64,000 bases of DNA, taken from Pseudochrobactrum sp. sp1633 (GTDB taxonomy: Bacteria > Pseudomonadota > Alphaproteobacteria > Rhizobiales > Rhizobiaceae). The position numbers and the translations under genes were made by a program. The DNA lies in the NCBI RefSeq assembly GCF_030376605.1, contig NZ_JARRAE010000007.1:124001-188000 (forward strand), in the 5' to 3' direction. Shown here in pieces: positions 36,196 to 44,530 of the stretch. A model generated the notes under the pieces. It made no database searches and was not told the origin of the DNA. It saw only the letters and a list, made by a program, of their open reading frames with translations. Numbering within the stretch: the first letter of the stretch is position 1; every line of letters begins with the position of its first letter.

Positions 36196-36930
36196 TCAAT
36201 GACGACCGCCCTCAAGATAGGCTGCACGTACTTCCGGATTAGCCAGAAGTTCCTGACCGCTGCCACTCATTGTGATCACGCCATTGACCATCACATAACC
36301 ACGATGAGCGAGCTTCAAAGCACCAAAAGCATTCTGCTCCACCAGAAACACAGTCAGTCCGGTGGTGCGGTTCAACTCTTTGATCGCCTCGAAAATCTGT
36401 TTGACGATCAGCGGTGCCAACCCAAGAGACGGCTCATCCAGCATCAGCAATTTTGGCCGCGCCATCAGAGCACGGGCGATAGCCAGCATCTGCTGCTCAC
36501 CACCCGACAATGTGCCGCCACGCTGATTGATACGCTCTTTAAGACGCGGAAACAGATCAAACATCAGTTTCACATCTTCATCAAAATATTTCTGATTATC
36601 GAGGCTGGCACCCATTTGCAGGTTTTCCATCACGCTCATGCGCGGGAAAATACGGCGGCCTTCAGGAGACTGTGCAATACGCAGTTTTGCAATCTCATGA
36701 GGCGGCATCGCCGTAATGTCTTTGCCCTCAAACAGAATACGTCCGGTGCGGGCACGCGGGGCACCGAAAATCGTCATCATCAGAGTCGATTTTCCGGCAC
36801 CGTTTGCACCGATCAAAGTGACAATCTCACCGGACTGCACGGTAACATCGACGCCTTTCAATGCGCAGATATTGCCATAGAAGGTCTCAACCTTATCAAT
36901 AACCAGAAGCGGGTTCTGAGCCTGCATCAT
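36196..36930 (-). CDS. livF: Branched-chain amino acid ABC transporter ATP-binding protein
   Basis: A 244-residue ABC ATPase. Walker A is GANGAGKST, the signature LSGGEQQMLAIARALM, Walker B LLMLDEPSLGLAP and the switch region FLVEQNA. The LSGGEQQM and DEPSLGLAP forms are typical of LivF. It pairs with LivG to power the LivHM channel. The start (ATG 36930, or the next codon 36927) overlaps the livG stop in an ATGA arrangement, so the two are translationally coupled. Confidence 0.95.
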   Translation of the reverse strand: MMQAQNPLLVIDKVETFYGNICALKGVDVTVQSGEIVTLIGANGAGKSTLMMTIFGAPRARTGRILFEGKDITAMPPHEIAKLRIAQSPEGRRIFPRMSVMENLQMGASLDNQKYFDEDVKLMFDLFPRLKERINQRGGTLSGGEQQMLAIARALMARPKLLMLDEPSLGLAPLIVKQIFEAIKELNRTTGLTVFLVEQNAFGALKLAHRGYVMVNGVITMSGSGQELLANPEVRAAYLEGGRH

Positions 36931-38222
36931 TTACCCCCCTCGGATTTTTTGTTTGAAGCCTTATCAGCAGATGTCTCGTGGCTGGAAGGTACCTGACCGT
37001 CTTCAACACGGGCAGAGAACTCAGTTTGACCACCGCTCGCCAGCTGGCGTGCCTGCCCGACCCAATCTTCGCGCGTGATACGACCGTCAAAGCTCAAATA
37101 GGTCTCAGCCAGTTTGATATCTGCCTCAGACCATGCGGCAATCTGATCGAAATGATAGATGCCATGCGCATTGAGCTTGGTCTCATTGACGCTGCCAATG
37201 CCCTTAATCAGCGTCAGATTATCGGCTGCGCCACCACGCGGTGCATCCAGACCACCGGCAAGATGTTCCGGTGCTGCGACTTCAGCCGCAGGATCGACAT
37301 CCGCAAGCTGAGTGACCAGCTGATCGACTTGCCCGACGTCGCCGCCGGAGCCTTCGATCAGATCTGTGACCTCGTCATCATCAACGCCGAGATAGGCCGC
37401 AATAACTTTCGGATCATTCTGCACAAAACTCGGAGCGCCGTCGGAGATTTTTGTCCCGTATTCAAGCACGATCACATGGTCGGAAATTTCCATAACCACC
37501 GACATGTCATGCTCAATCAGCAGGATTGATGTCCCTGTTTCATCACGGATAGCAAGCAGCAGCTTATTGAGTTCCGCAGATTCACGCGGGTTAAGGCCGG
37601 CAGCAGGCTCATCCAGACACAGCATTTCCGGATCTGTACACATCGCACGGGCGATTTCCAGACGACGCTGATCGCCATAAGGCAGATCGCCGGCCGGATC
37701 GTCCGCACGATGGATCAGATTGATTTTCTCAAGCCAGACACGGGCTTTTTCAATCGCATCCTTGGCTGCTTTTTTATAGGCAGGAAATCCGAGAAGCCCC
37801 AGAAAGGTAAAGCCGGATGACACCATAAGCGGATTGTGCTGGGCAACCAGAAGGTTTTCCAGAACAGTCAGACCTGTGAACAGGCGGATGTTCTGGAAAG
37901 TACGGGCGACCTTCGCTTTTTTGGTAATCACAAAATCAGGCATCCGTTCAAGAAGGAACTTATCGCCGTTTTTGTGATGCATCGTCACCATACCGCCGGT
38001 CGGCTTGTAAAAACCGGTCAGGCAGTTGAACACCGTGGTTTTACCTGCACCGTTCGGGCCGATCACCGCAGTGATCTCCCCGCGTTTGGCTTCAAAACTC
38101 AAATCGTTAATCGCAACCAGTCCGCCAAAGCGCATGGAAAGATGTTCGACTTTCAGAATTGTATCGGCGTTTAGTCTTTTTTCAGCAAGTTCAGAATTTG
38201 CCATATTTGTTGTCCCCGCCAT
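36927..38222 (-). CDS. livG: Branched-chain amino acid ABC transporter ATPase with C-terminal HhH-like extension
   Basis: A 431-residue protein, about 140 residues longer than ordinary LivG. Residues 1-283 are the LivG ATPase: Walker A GPNGAGKTT (55-63), signature PYGDQRRLEIARAM (181-194), Walker B LCLDEPAAGLNP (201-212) and VVMEISDHVIVLEYG. An acidic linker (284-333) leads to a compact domain (334-398) with 'LTLIKGIGSVNETKLNAHGI' and 'YLSFDGRITREDWVGQA'. This matches the helix-hairpin-helix-like tail known to me from alphaproteobacterial NuoE. A charged tail ends the protein. The start overlaps the livM stop (TGATG) with AGGAAGGG upstream. Confidence 0.9.
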   Translation of the reverse strand: MAGTTNMANSELAEKRLNADTILKVEHLSMRFGGLVAINDLSFEAKRGEITAVIGPNGAGKTTVFNCLTGFYKPTGGMVTMHHKNGDKFLLERMPDFVITKKAKVARTFQNIRLFTGLTVLENLLVAQHNPLMVSSGFTFLGLLGFPAYKKAAKDAIEKARVWLEKINLIHRADDPAGDLPYGDQRRLEIARAMCTDPEMLCLDEPAAGLNPRESAELNKLLLAIRDETGTSILLIEHDMSVVMEISDHVIVLEYGTKISDGAPSFVQNDPKVIAAYLGVDDDEVTDLIEGSGGDVGQVDQLVTQLADVDPAAEVAAPEHLAGGLDAPRGGAADNLTLIKGIGSVNETKLNAHGIYHFDQIAAWSEADIKLAETYLSFDGRITREDWVGQARQLASGGQTEFSARVEDGQVPSSHETSADKASNKKSEGGK

Positions 38223-39604
38223 CAGCCATGCCCTTCCTTGGTAAAGGAGCCGGACACCAGCTTGCGCTCATTCAGGAAGGCACTCGGTTCACGATGTCCG
38301 ACAAAACCACGCGGTTTCCAGACCATCACCACAACCATCGCCAGACCAAAAATCAGCATGCGATAAAGTTCAGGCGTAAAGCTCTGCCCAAAAACAGCTT
38401 TCAGGAATGAGAGCTCACGTAGAATTTCCGTGCCACCGATCATCACGATTGCAGCAATTGCAATCCCGATCAGCGAGCCCATACCACCGAGAACCACAAT
38501 GGCCAGAATAACCGCAGATTCCAGGAAGATGAAGGATTCAGGGCTAACAAAACCCTGACGCGCTCCAAAGAAGGCACCGGCAAAACCACCGAACATAGCG
38601 CCGGTCGCAAAAGCAGTCAGCTTCGTGGTTGTCGTATTGATACCCAGTGCACGGCAGGCAATTTCATCCTCGCGGAGCGCTTCCCATGCACGACCGATCG
38701 GCATGCGGCGCAGACGAATTGTGACCCATGCAGTCAAAAGCGCCAGCAACAGAATAACATAATAGAGGAAGATTTTATAATGCGCTGCGGAGAACTGCAG
38801 ACCAAAAGTTGCAGCAAAACCATCAGGACCGGCCTTGAACGGAATGCCGAAGAATGTGGCTTTGGCAATACCGGACACACCATAGGTGCCTTTGGTGACG
38901 GCCGTCCAGTTTATCAGCACAAGTCTGATAATTTCACCGAAGGCCAGTGTCACAATCGCAAGATAATCCCCCCGCAGACGCAGCACCGGAAATCCGAGAA
39001 TAATCCCCCAGAAAGCTGCGAGAATACCGGCAACCGGCAGCAGCGTCCAGAAAGACAGGCCGAAATAGGACGACAGCAAAGCGTAGGAATAAGCGCCAAC
39101 CGCGTAGAAGGCCACGTAACCCAGATCCAGCAAACCCGCGAGACCGACAACGATGTTCAGCCCCCATGCCAGCATGATGTAGATCAGGATCTGCACGCCA
39201 AAATTATCCACCCATTTCAGCGAGCCCTGAAAACCGAGAGTGAGAACAATCAGCACCGGATAGATAAACAGAAACAGGATGGCCAGTTTCGAGAAATTCT
39301 TGCGGAAAAACGATACATCACCATTGACGGCAACATGTTTCTCGGCTTTCCCGCGCTTTGCCATATAAGGCACCAGAAAAGCACGATGCAGGAAACGACC
39401 GACACCGGACAAAGCAACCAGTGTAAACAGTAGTCCCCAGCGCTGAACCAGCACCAGTTCATTATTGATATTCTGTTCGGTTTTGAAACCAACAATCAGA
39501 ACGAACAAGCCAAAGGCAAGAATTGCCGCAATGATACCTTCACGGATACCGGCTGCGAAATCCGATGGGACAGTTTTAGGAGAAGATTGAAAACGGTCTG
39601 TCAT
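38222..39604 (-). CDS. livM: Branched-chain amino acid ABC transporter permease LivM
   Basis: A 460-residue membrane protein. The N-terminal about 115 residues carry two or three hydrophobic segments and a polar loop, as in the long LivM proteins of this order. The core has 'GLNIVVGLAGLLDLGYVAFYAVGAYSYALL', 'LRLRGDYLAIVTLAFGEIIRL' and the EAA loop 'IGRAWEALREDEIACRALGINTTTTKLTAF'. It forms the channel with LivH. I start at ATG 39604 (MTDRFQ), one base after the livH stop; ten extra residues from 39634 lie within livH. Confidence 0.93.
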   Translation of the reverse strand: MTDRFQSSPKTVPSDFAAGIREGIIAAILAFGLFVLIVGFKTEQNINNELVLVQRWGLLFTLVALSGVGRFLHRAFLVPYMAKRGKAEKHVAVNGDVSFFRKNFSKLAILFLFIYPVLIVLTLGFQGSLKWVDNFGVQILIYIMLAWGLNIVVGLAGLLDLGYVAFYAVGAYSYALLSSYFGLSFWTLLPVAGILAAFWGIILGFPVLRLRGDYLAIVTLAFGEIIRLVLINWTAVTKGTYGVSGIAKATFFGIPFKAGPDGFAATFGLQFSAAHYKIFLYYVILLLALLTAWVTIRLRRMPIGRAWEALREDEIACRALGINTTTTKLTAFATGAMFGGFAGAFFGARQGFVSPESFIFLESAVILAIVVLGGMGSLIGIAIAAIVMIGGTEILRELSFLKAVFGQSFTPELYRMLIFGLAMVVVMVWKPRGFVGHREPSAFLNERKLVSGSFTKEGHG

Positions 39605-39605
39605 T

Positions 39606-40514
39606 TTACACCTTCTCAACTTCTGGGCGGCCAAGAATGCCGGAAGGCATGAAGATCAGCACGATCGCAAGGATCGAGAATGCTGCAACATCTTTATAAT
39701 CAATCGAGAAATAAGCGGACCAGAGCGCCTCGATCAGACCGATCAGCAAACCGCCGATCACAGCACCCGGCAGAGAGCCGATGCCACCGAGAACAGCTGC
39801 GGTAAACGCCTTAACGCCCGGAATGAAGCCATCTGTGAACGAAATAACGCCGTAGAAGGTCAGATACAAAGTACCCGCAACAGCAGCGAGTGCCGCGCCC
39901 ATAACGAATGTCAGGGAAATCGTGCGATCCACATTGATACCGAGCAGCGATGCCATTTTGCGATCCTGCTCACAGGCACGCTGGGCGCGCCCTAAGGATG
40001 TACGGTTAACAATATACCAGAATATCGTGAGCAGTACGATTGTTACGACAATAATCATAATCTGCTTGAGCGAGATGATAATATTGGTACCGAACACGGA
40101 GTAGGATTCATTGATCAGTGAAGGGATCGGCTTGTTACGCGGACCCTGGGTGACCTGAACAAAGTTAGACAGCGCAATGGACATACCGATTGCTGTGATC
40201 AGTGGTGCAAGCCGGAAAGAACCGCGCAGAGGCCGGTAGGCAACCCGCTCAATGGTCCAGCTCCACATACTTGTCAGTATCATGGCGACAATCATCATCA
40301 GCAAGATTGCAAGAACCACAGGAACCGCACCAACAAAAGTTGTCAGCAGCAAAAAAACAATAAGCGCCATAAAGGCGCCGAGCATAAAAACATCACCATG
40401 AGAAAAATTGATCATGCCGATAATACCATAAACCATGGTATAGCCGATGGCGATCAATCCGTAGATCGACCCGAGCGTGAGCCCGTTGATCACTTGCTGG
40501 ATAAAATATTCCAT
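39606..40514 (-). CDS. livH: Branched-chain amino acid ABC transporter permease LivH
   Basis: A 302-residue permease with about eight helices. It has 'NGLTLGSIYGLIAIGYTMVYGIIGMINFSHGDVFMLGA' at the N-terminus, the EAA-type loop 'TSLGRAQRACEQDRKMASLLGINVDRTISLTF', and 'GFIPGVKAFTAAVLGGIGSLPGAVIGGLLIGLIEAL'. It is first of the livHMGF operon, whose genes touch or overlap (TAA-A-ATG, TGATG, ATGA). The long leader upstream contains inverted repeats. Confidence 0.95.
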   Translation of the reverse strand: MEYFIQQVINGLTLGSIYGLIAIGYTMVYGIIGMINFSHGDVFMLGAFMALIVFLLLTTFVGAVPVVLAILLMMIVAMILTSMWSWTIERVAYRPLRGSFRLAPLITAIGMSIALSNFVQVTQGPRNKPIPSLINESYSVFGTNIIISLKQIMIIVVTIVLLTIFWYIVNRTSLGRAQRACEQDRKMASLLGINVDRTISLTFVMGAALAAVAGTLYLTFYGVISFTDGFIPGVKAFTAAVLGGIGSLPGAVIGGLLIGLIEALWSAYFSIDYKDVAAFSILAIVLIFMPSGILGRPEVEKV

Positions 40515-40933
40515 TGCAAAGTCACCCTTTTCTGATCTGAATTATTTTCGCCTTTTATAGGCACTTCCCTTATATTTCAGATCGTTTACTCCTACTGCAC
40601 AATCCAGAAGCAAAAACCTGCTTCAGCCTTGTCCAGCATCTTATAGTCTGCCGTCTGTCCTTCGGACAAACCGGCGGTATTTATTTCAGATTTGCAGGCA
40701 ACCGCACTCCGATAGTTTCTGTGAAGCAGAAACGAGAATCTCCCCCAATTGGCCGAATATGACCAAAGCCGGATTGCCCGCTTACACAGAAACTATAGAA
40801 ATAACGACTAGTAATATAGTATTATAGTCCCCCTGCCCTGCGCCCTGAAATTTAGATTACTCATAATTTATTGCGGGTCAATCGCACATCTGCATTGTTA
40901 TAAAAATTGAACAATGTTCAGTTTGCGACGTCT
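40515..40933 (-). promoter_or_regulatory. livH leader region with nested inverted repeats
   Basis: 419 bases between livH and the hydroxyproline epimerase gene. ATAGTTTCTGTG (40712-40723) is perfectly complementary to CACAGAAACTAT (40785-40796), 12 bp with 61 bases between. Within the first arm GTTTCTG (40715-40721) can instead pair with CAGAAAC (40727-40733). A smaller stem GAAGCA/TGCTTC lies near 40597-40615. A 15-codon minus-strand frame from about 40636 has no good SD. The region should contain the livHMGF promoter. Confidence 0.5.
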
Positions 40934-41935
40934 TTAACGAACTACAAACCCATGCGCAAAAGGATCACGGTCATCAATAAAAATCGTATTATATCCGGTC
41001 ATGCGCGCCCAACCCGCAATTGACGGAATTATCGCTTTTTTATCAGCAACTTGAGCGTCCGCTTCCACGCGTCCGTGGAACAGCGATCCGATCACGGATT
41101 CGTGAACAAAGCTGTCACCCGCCTTCAGCTCTCCCCGCGCAGCAAGCTGCGCCATACGGGCTGAAGTTCCGGTACCACATGGTGAACGATCAATCGCTTT
41201 CTCTCCGTAAAATACTGCATTACGGGCATGGGCTTCCGGTTTCGTCGGTTTTCCTGTCCACAGAATATGGCTGAGGCGGTTGATATCGGCCAGTTCCGGA
41301 TGCTGAAAACGGTATAATTCATTGAGTCGCTGGCGCAAAACAGGGCTCCAACCGATCAGATCCAGTACCGAATAATCGGCAAGATCCGTGTAATTTTGTT
41401 GCGCCTCAACAATTGCATAGAAATTGCCGCCATAGCTGACATCAACCTTCAGCATGCCGAGATCAGGACATTCCACTTCCAGACCTTCGGCATAAAGAAA
41501 TGCCGGAACATTGGTCAGACGCACGCTTTCGACATATTGGCCATTCTGCTCATATTCGATCGCGACTTTGCCTGCCGGTGTATCCAGATTGATTTTGCCC
41601 GGTACTTTTGGCGTAATCAGCCCCTGCTCAATCGCCATAGTTACTGTGCCGATGGTGCCATGTCCGCACATCGGCAGACAGCCTGATGTTTCAATAAACA
41701 GAACCGCCACATCGCAATCATCCCGTGTCGGCGGATAAAGAATAGAACCTGACATCATGTCATGGCCGCGCGGCTCAAACATCAGTCCTGTACGAATCCA
41801 GTCATATTCGGCCAGAAAATGCGCCCGTTTTTCCATCATAGTTGAACCATGCAGGTTCGGGCCTCCGCCGGCTACAAGCCGTACAGGGTTTCCGCAGGTA
41901 TGACCATCGACACAGAAGAAGGAATGTTTTGCCAT
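40934..41935 (-). CDS. 4-hydroxyproline 2-epimerase (proline racemase family)
   Basis: A 333-residue proline racemase family enzyme. The two catalytic cysteines are present: Cys90 in PMCGHGTIG and Cys253 in DRSPCGTGTSAR, so it should be a racemase/epimerase and not a dehydratase, which has Thr in the second place. The neighbours (FAD amino-acid dehydrogenase, DapA-like deaminase, GntR regulator) make trans-4-hydroxy-L-proline to cis-4-hydroxy-D-proline the most likely reaction; the similar Brucella protein PrpA was described as a proline racemase. It starts nine bases after the dehydrogenase stop, in one operon. Confidence 0.88.
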   Translation of the reverse strand: MAKHSFFCVDGHTCGNPVRLVAGGGPNLHGSTMMEKRAHFLAEYDWIRTGLMFEPRGHDMMSGSILYPPTRDDCDVAVLFIETSGCLPMCGHGTIGTVTMAIEQGLITPKVPGKINLDTPAGKVAIEYEQNGQYVESVRLTNVPAFLYAEGLEVECPDLGMLKVDVSYGGNFYAIVEAQQNYTDLADYSVLDLIGWSPVLRQRLNELYRFQHPELADINRLSHILWTGKPTKPEAHARNAVFYGEKAIDRSPCGTGTSARMAQLAARGELKAGDSFVHESVIGSLFHGRVEADAQVADKKAIIPSIAGWARMTGYNTIFIDDRDPFAHGFVVR

Positions 41936-41944
41936 GATGTTTTC

Positions 41945-43222
41945 TCAAAAGCGCTTGGGACTAAGGGCACTGACAGGCAGCGCAGTTTTTTCATGATTGA
42001 GGAGTTGTGTAACCAGCCGCGCGGTCGCAGCAGATTGTGTCAGCCCGAGATGTCCGTGACCGAAAGCATACACAACATCATCCGTTGCAGAGGAGAAACC
42101 GATGACCGGCAAGCTATCCGGCGTTGAAGGACGGTATCCCATCCATTGCCGTCCGCCCTCTGTATTGAGCTGCGGTAAGAACTGCTTTGCCTTTTTCAGC
42201 ATCGCTGCCGAGCGGGCATAATTCGGAGGTAATTTCAGCCCGCCAAGCTCCACAGCCCCGCCGACACGCACGCCCGTTGTCAGCGGCGTTACAACAAAGG
42301 CATGCCCCGGAAATGTTAGCTGACGACGCACATCAAATGCCCCGACCGGCAATGTGGTATTATATCCGCGTTCTGTTTCCAAAGGCACTGCATCGCCCAG
42401 CTGCGCACTCAACTGATGCGACCATGCACCGGCGGCAATAATCAGTTTTTTACACTGCAGCTTTTCACCATTCGCAAGTGTTACCTCTGCACCGCTCTGC
42501 AAGCGTGCAACCGCAGCAACACTGGCCTGCCGGAAGCGACTGCCAAGCTTTTCCGCATAGCTCCACAGTGCTTTACCATAGAGTTTCGGATCGGAAACAT
42601 TCTTCCATTTCGGCACAAAACAGCCAACCACAAATTGCGGCGACAATCCCGGCTGCAGCGCTGCAAGCTCTGCGCCCCGCACAATGGCAAAATCAATACC
42701 GGCCTGCTTTTTAGCTTCCCAGCCTGCCATTGCAGCCTGCAACTCAGCTTCACTCTCATAAAGCTCGAGATTGCCTTCATGATGGATCATATGCATTACA
42801 CCGGCACGTTCTGCCAGAGCCAGCATTTCCTGCTCGGCCAGCCGCATCAGCTGCCCCTGCATTTGTGTGCTGCTACGCAACGCAGTATCACTGCTCGCCC
42901 GCCAGAACCGGTAAAGCCAAGGCAGCAATTTAGGCAAATATGTCGGCCGGATTGCAAAAGGTCCCAGAGGATCCAGCAGCCAGCGTGGAACCTTCTTCAT
43001 CACGCCTTTAGAGGCGAGCGGCAACACTTCTGAAAATGCCAGTGCTGCCGCATTACCGGAACTTGTCTCCTCACAAATACCGGTGCGATCCAGAACCAGC
43101 ACAGAATGTCCCGCCTCACTCAGCAAAGCTGCTGTAGCGATCCCGACAATACCTGCCCCGATAATAATGACCTCAGAATTATTCTGATTCCCACCCACAT
43201 TGACGCTATTGACCGACGCCAT
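41945..43222 (-). CDS. FAD-dependent D-amino acid dehydrogenase, probably D-hydroxyproline dehydrogenase
   Basis: A 425-residue DadA/DAO-fold flavoprotein. The FAD-binding Rossmann motif VIIIGAGIVGIATAALLSEAG begins near residue 18 and ends with the acidic VLVLDR. 'CEETSSGNAAAL' corresponds to the conserved second flavin loop, and 'GYRPSTPDSLPVIGFS...YAFGHGHLGLTQSAATARLV' is the C-terminal DadA signature. In context it would oxidise cis-4-hydroxy-D-proline to pyrroline-4-hydroxy-2-carboxylate. An SD GGAGGG precedes ATG 43222. The hydroxyproline deaminase gene is upstream, but a terminator lies between. Confidence 0.85.
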   Translation of the reverse strand: MASVNSVNVGGNQNNSEVIIIGAGIVGIATAALLSEAGHSVLVLDRTGICEETSSGNAAALAFSEVLPLASKGVMKKVPRWLLDPLGPFAIRPTYLPKLLPWLYRFWRASSDTALRSSTQMQGQLMRLAEQEMLALAERAGVMHMIHHEGNLELYESEAELQAAMAGWEAKKQAGIDFAIVRGAELAALQPGLSPQFVVGCFVPKWKNVSDPKLYGKALWSYAEKLGSRFRQASVAAVARLQSGAEVTLANGEKLQCKKLIIAAGAWSHQLSAQLGDAVPLETERGYNTTLPVGAFDVRRQLTFPGHAFVVTPLTTGVRVGGAVELGGLKLPPNYARSAAMLKKAKQFLPQLNTEGGRQWMGYRPSTPDSLPVIGFSSATDDVVYAFGHGHLGLTQSAATARLVTQLLNHEKTALPVSALSPKRF

Positions 43223-43299
43223 GTGCCCTCCTGCCTGCTACTCTTATTGTTATTCAGCTTGTGCAGACCTTACGCCGTAAAATACATTCTTGCTATCAA

Positions 43300-43334
43300 A
43301 AAACCCCGATTATTTTTGAATTAACCGGGGTTCA
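43300..43334 (-). terminator. Terminator after the pyrroline-hydroxycarboxylate deaminase gene
   Basis: AACCCCG (43302-43308) pairs with CGGGGTT (43326-43332) over a 17-nt AT-rich loop. On the minus strand six T follow. It splits the catabolic genes into a first cistron and a downstream pair. Confidence 0.7.
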
Positions 43335-43339
43335 ATTGA

Positions 43340-44233
43340 TCAGATTTTTGGCAGTTCCGGACGATTGGCCAGAGCCTGTTTTACGATCTTTTCCACCTGT
43401 GCGCGGCGCTCTCCGCTCAGCGGCAGTCGCGGCAGACGAACGCGGTCATTCGACTGAATAGCATGAACTTCGATCAGCTTGAGATTCTGCACCAGATAGG
43501 TTGAAACATCGAGATCAAGCAGCGGGCGCATCCAGCGATAAAGCGGCAGCGCTTCATCATAGCGCTTCTGTTTGATGAGCTGATACAGCACAACAGTTTC
43601 ACGCGGCAGCGAAGTCACAACACCCGCAACCCAGCCGATTGCACCGGTTGTAAGCGCCTCAAAGGCCAGATTGTCCACACCGGTGAACAGATCAAAACGA
43701 TCACCGAACTGATTGACGATATCAATGGTGCGGCGGATATCATCTGACGATTCTTTAATCGCAACAAACAGATCGTCTTTCGCCAGTTCTTCAAGGCACT
43801 CACCGGTCACATCCACACGATAGGCCATGCGGTTGGAATAGATCATCACCGGCAGGCCACCGGCTGCAGCCATAGCTTTCAGCGTGGTAACGGTTTCCTG
43901 AGGATTGGTGAAATAGATCGGGCTCGGAACAACCATCAGGCCATCTGCGCCGGCTTTTGCAGCGGCTTTAGCTGCGGCTGCACCTTCACGGGTTCCGGCT
44001 TCAAAAACAGTCATCAGCACCGGACGTTTTCCGGCAACGGAGCGGGCGGTTTTGAAAACCTCCAGCTTTTCTTCTCCCGACAGCATAGGGCCTTCACCCA
44101 ATGAGCCGCCAACTACAAAGCCGTCTACGCCTGCGTCGATCTGCAAACCGAAGCAACGCTCCATCTCTTTGTGATCCAGCGCATCATTTTCAGTGAATTT
44201 GGTTGTGACTGCCGGAAAAATACCTGACCACAT
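43340..44233 (-). CDS. DapA-family lyase, probably pyrroline-4-hydroxy-2-carboxylate deaminase
   Basis: A 297-residue class I aldolase-like barrel of the dihydrodipicolinate synthase family. The pyruvate-binding GGSLGEGP is at 42-49, the catalytic Tyr132 in MIYSNR and the Schiff-base Lys160 in VAIKESSDD. IYSNR in place of the usual YNxP, together with the gene context, supports deamination of pyrroline-4-hydroxy-2-carboxylate to 2-oxoglutarate semialdehyde rather than lysine synthesis. The ATG is preceded by GGAGAG and a palindrome. The next pathway enzyme, 2-oxoglutarate semialdehyde dehydrogenase, is not in this window. Confidence 0.82.
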   Translation of the reverse strand: MWSGIFPAVTTKFTENDALDHKEMERCFGLQIDAGVDGFVVGGSLGEGPMLSGEEKLEVFKTARSVAGKRPVLMTVFEAGTREGAAAAKAAAKAGADGLMVVPSPIYFTNPQETVTTLKAMAAAGGLPVMIYSNRMAYRVDVTGECLEELAKDDLFVAIKESSDDIRRTIDIVNQFGDRFDLFTGVDNLAFEALTTGAIGWVAGVVTSLPRETVVLYQLIKQKRYDEALPLYRWMRPLLDLDVSTYLVQNLKLIEVHAIQSNDRVRLPRLPLSGERRAQVEKIVKQALANRPELPKI

Positions 44234-44248
44234 TGTCTCTCTCCCAAT

Positions 44249-44268
44249 TGATATATTTCTGATATATC
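44249..44268 (-). promoter_or_regulatory. Palindromic operator candidate before the deaminase gene
   Basis: GATATAT (44250-44256) and ATATATC (44262-44268) form a 7+5+7 inverted repeat, which also reads as a direct repeat of TGATATAT. It begins 16 bases upstream of the start codon, next to the SD. The divergent GntR regulator is the likely ligand. Confidence 0.55.
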
Positions 44269-44530
44269 TAAATTCGTACGAGCCGTCAAATTATTTTTGT
44301 GCAAAAAACCATGATAAAATCCCGCACAACAAAGAGCCTGTTTTTGCTGATATTGAGAAAAGCACATTCTTGTAGTATCCCTCAGTCAATCATCATTAAA
44401 TTTCATACGCTCCTGAATATTTCCCTCGCGGCAATATCGGCTCCACAGAAACAAAAGCAGCGCCCTCGTTCCGCCGACAATGACTCCGGCGCCACTGACT
44501 GCTTACGAATAATAAGGACGCAAAGCCATT

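Noticed and set aside
40588-40636. 15-codon minus-strand frame in the livH leader as a leader peptide for amino-acid attenuation
   Set aside because: It is not enriched in Leu, Ile or Val codons, lacks a good SD and no terminator with U-run follows.
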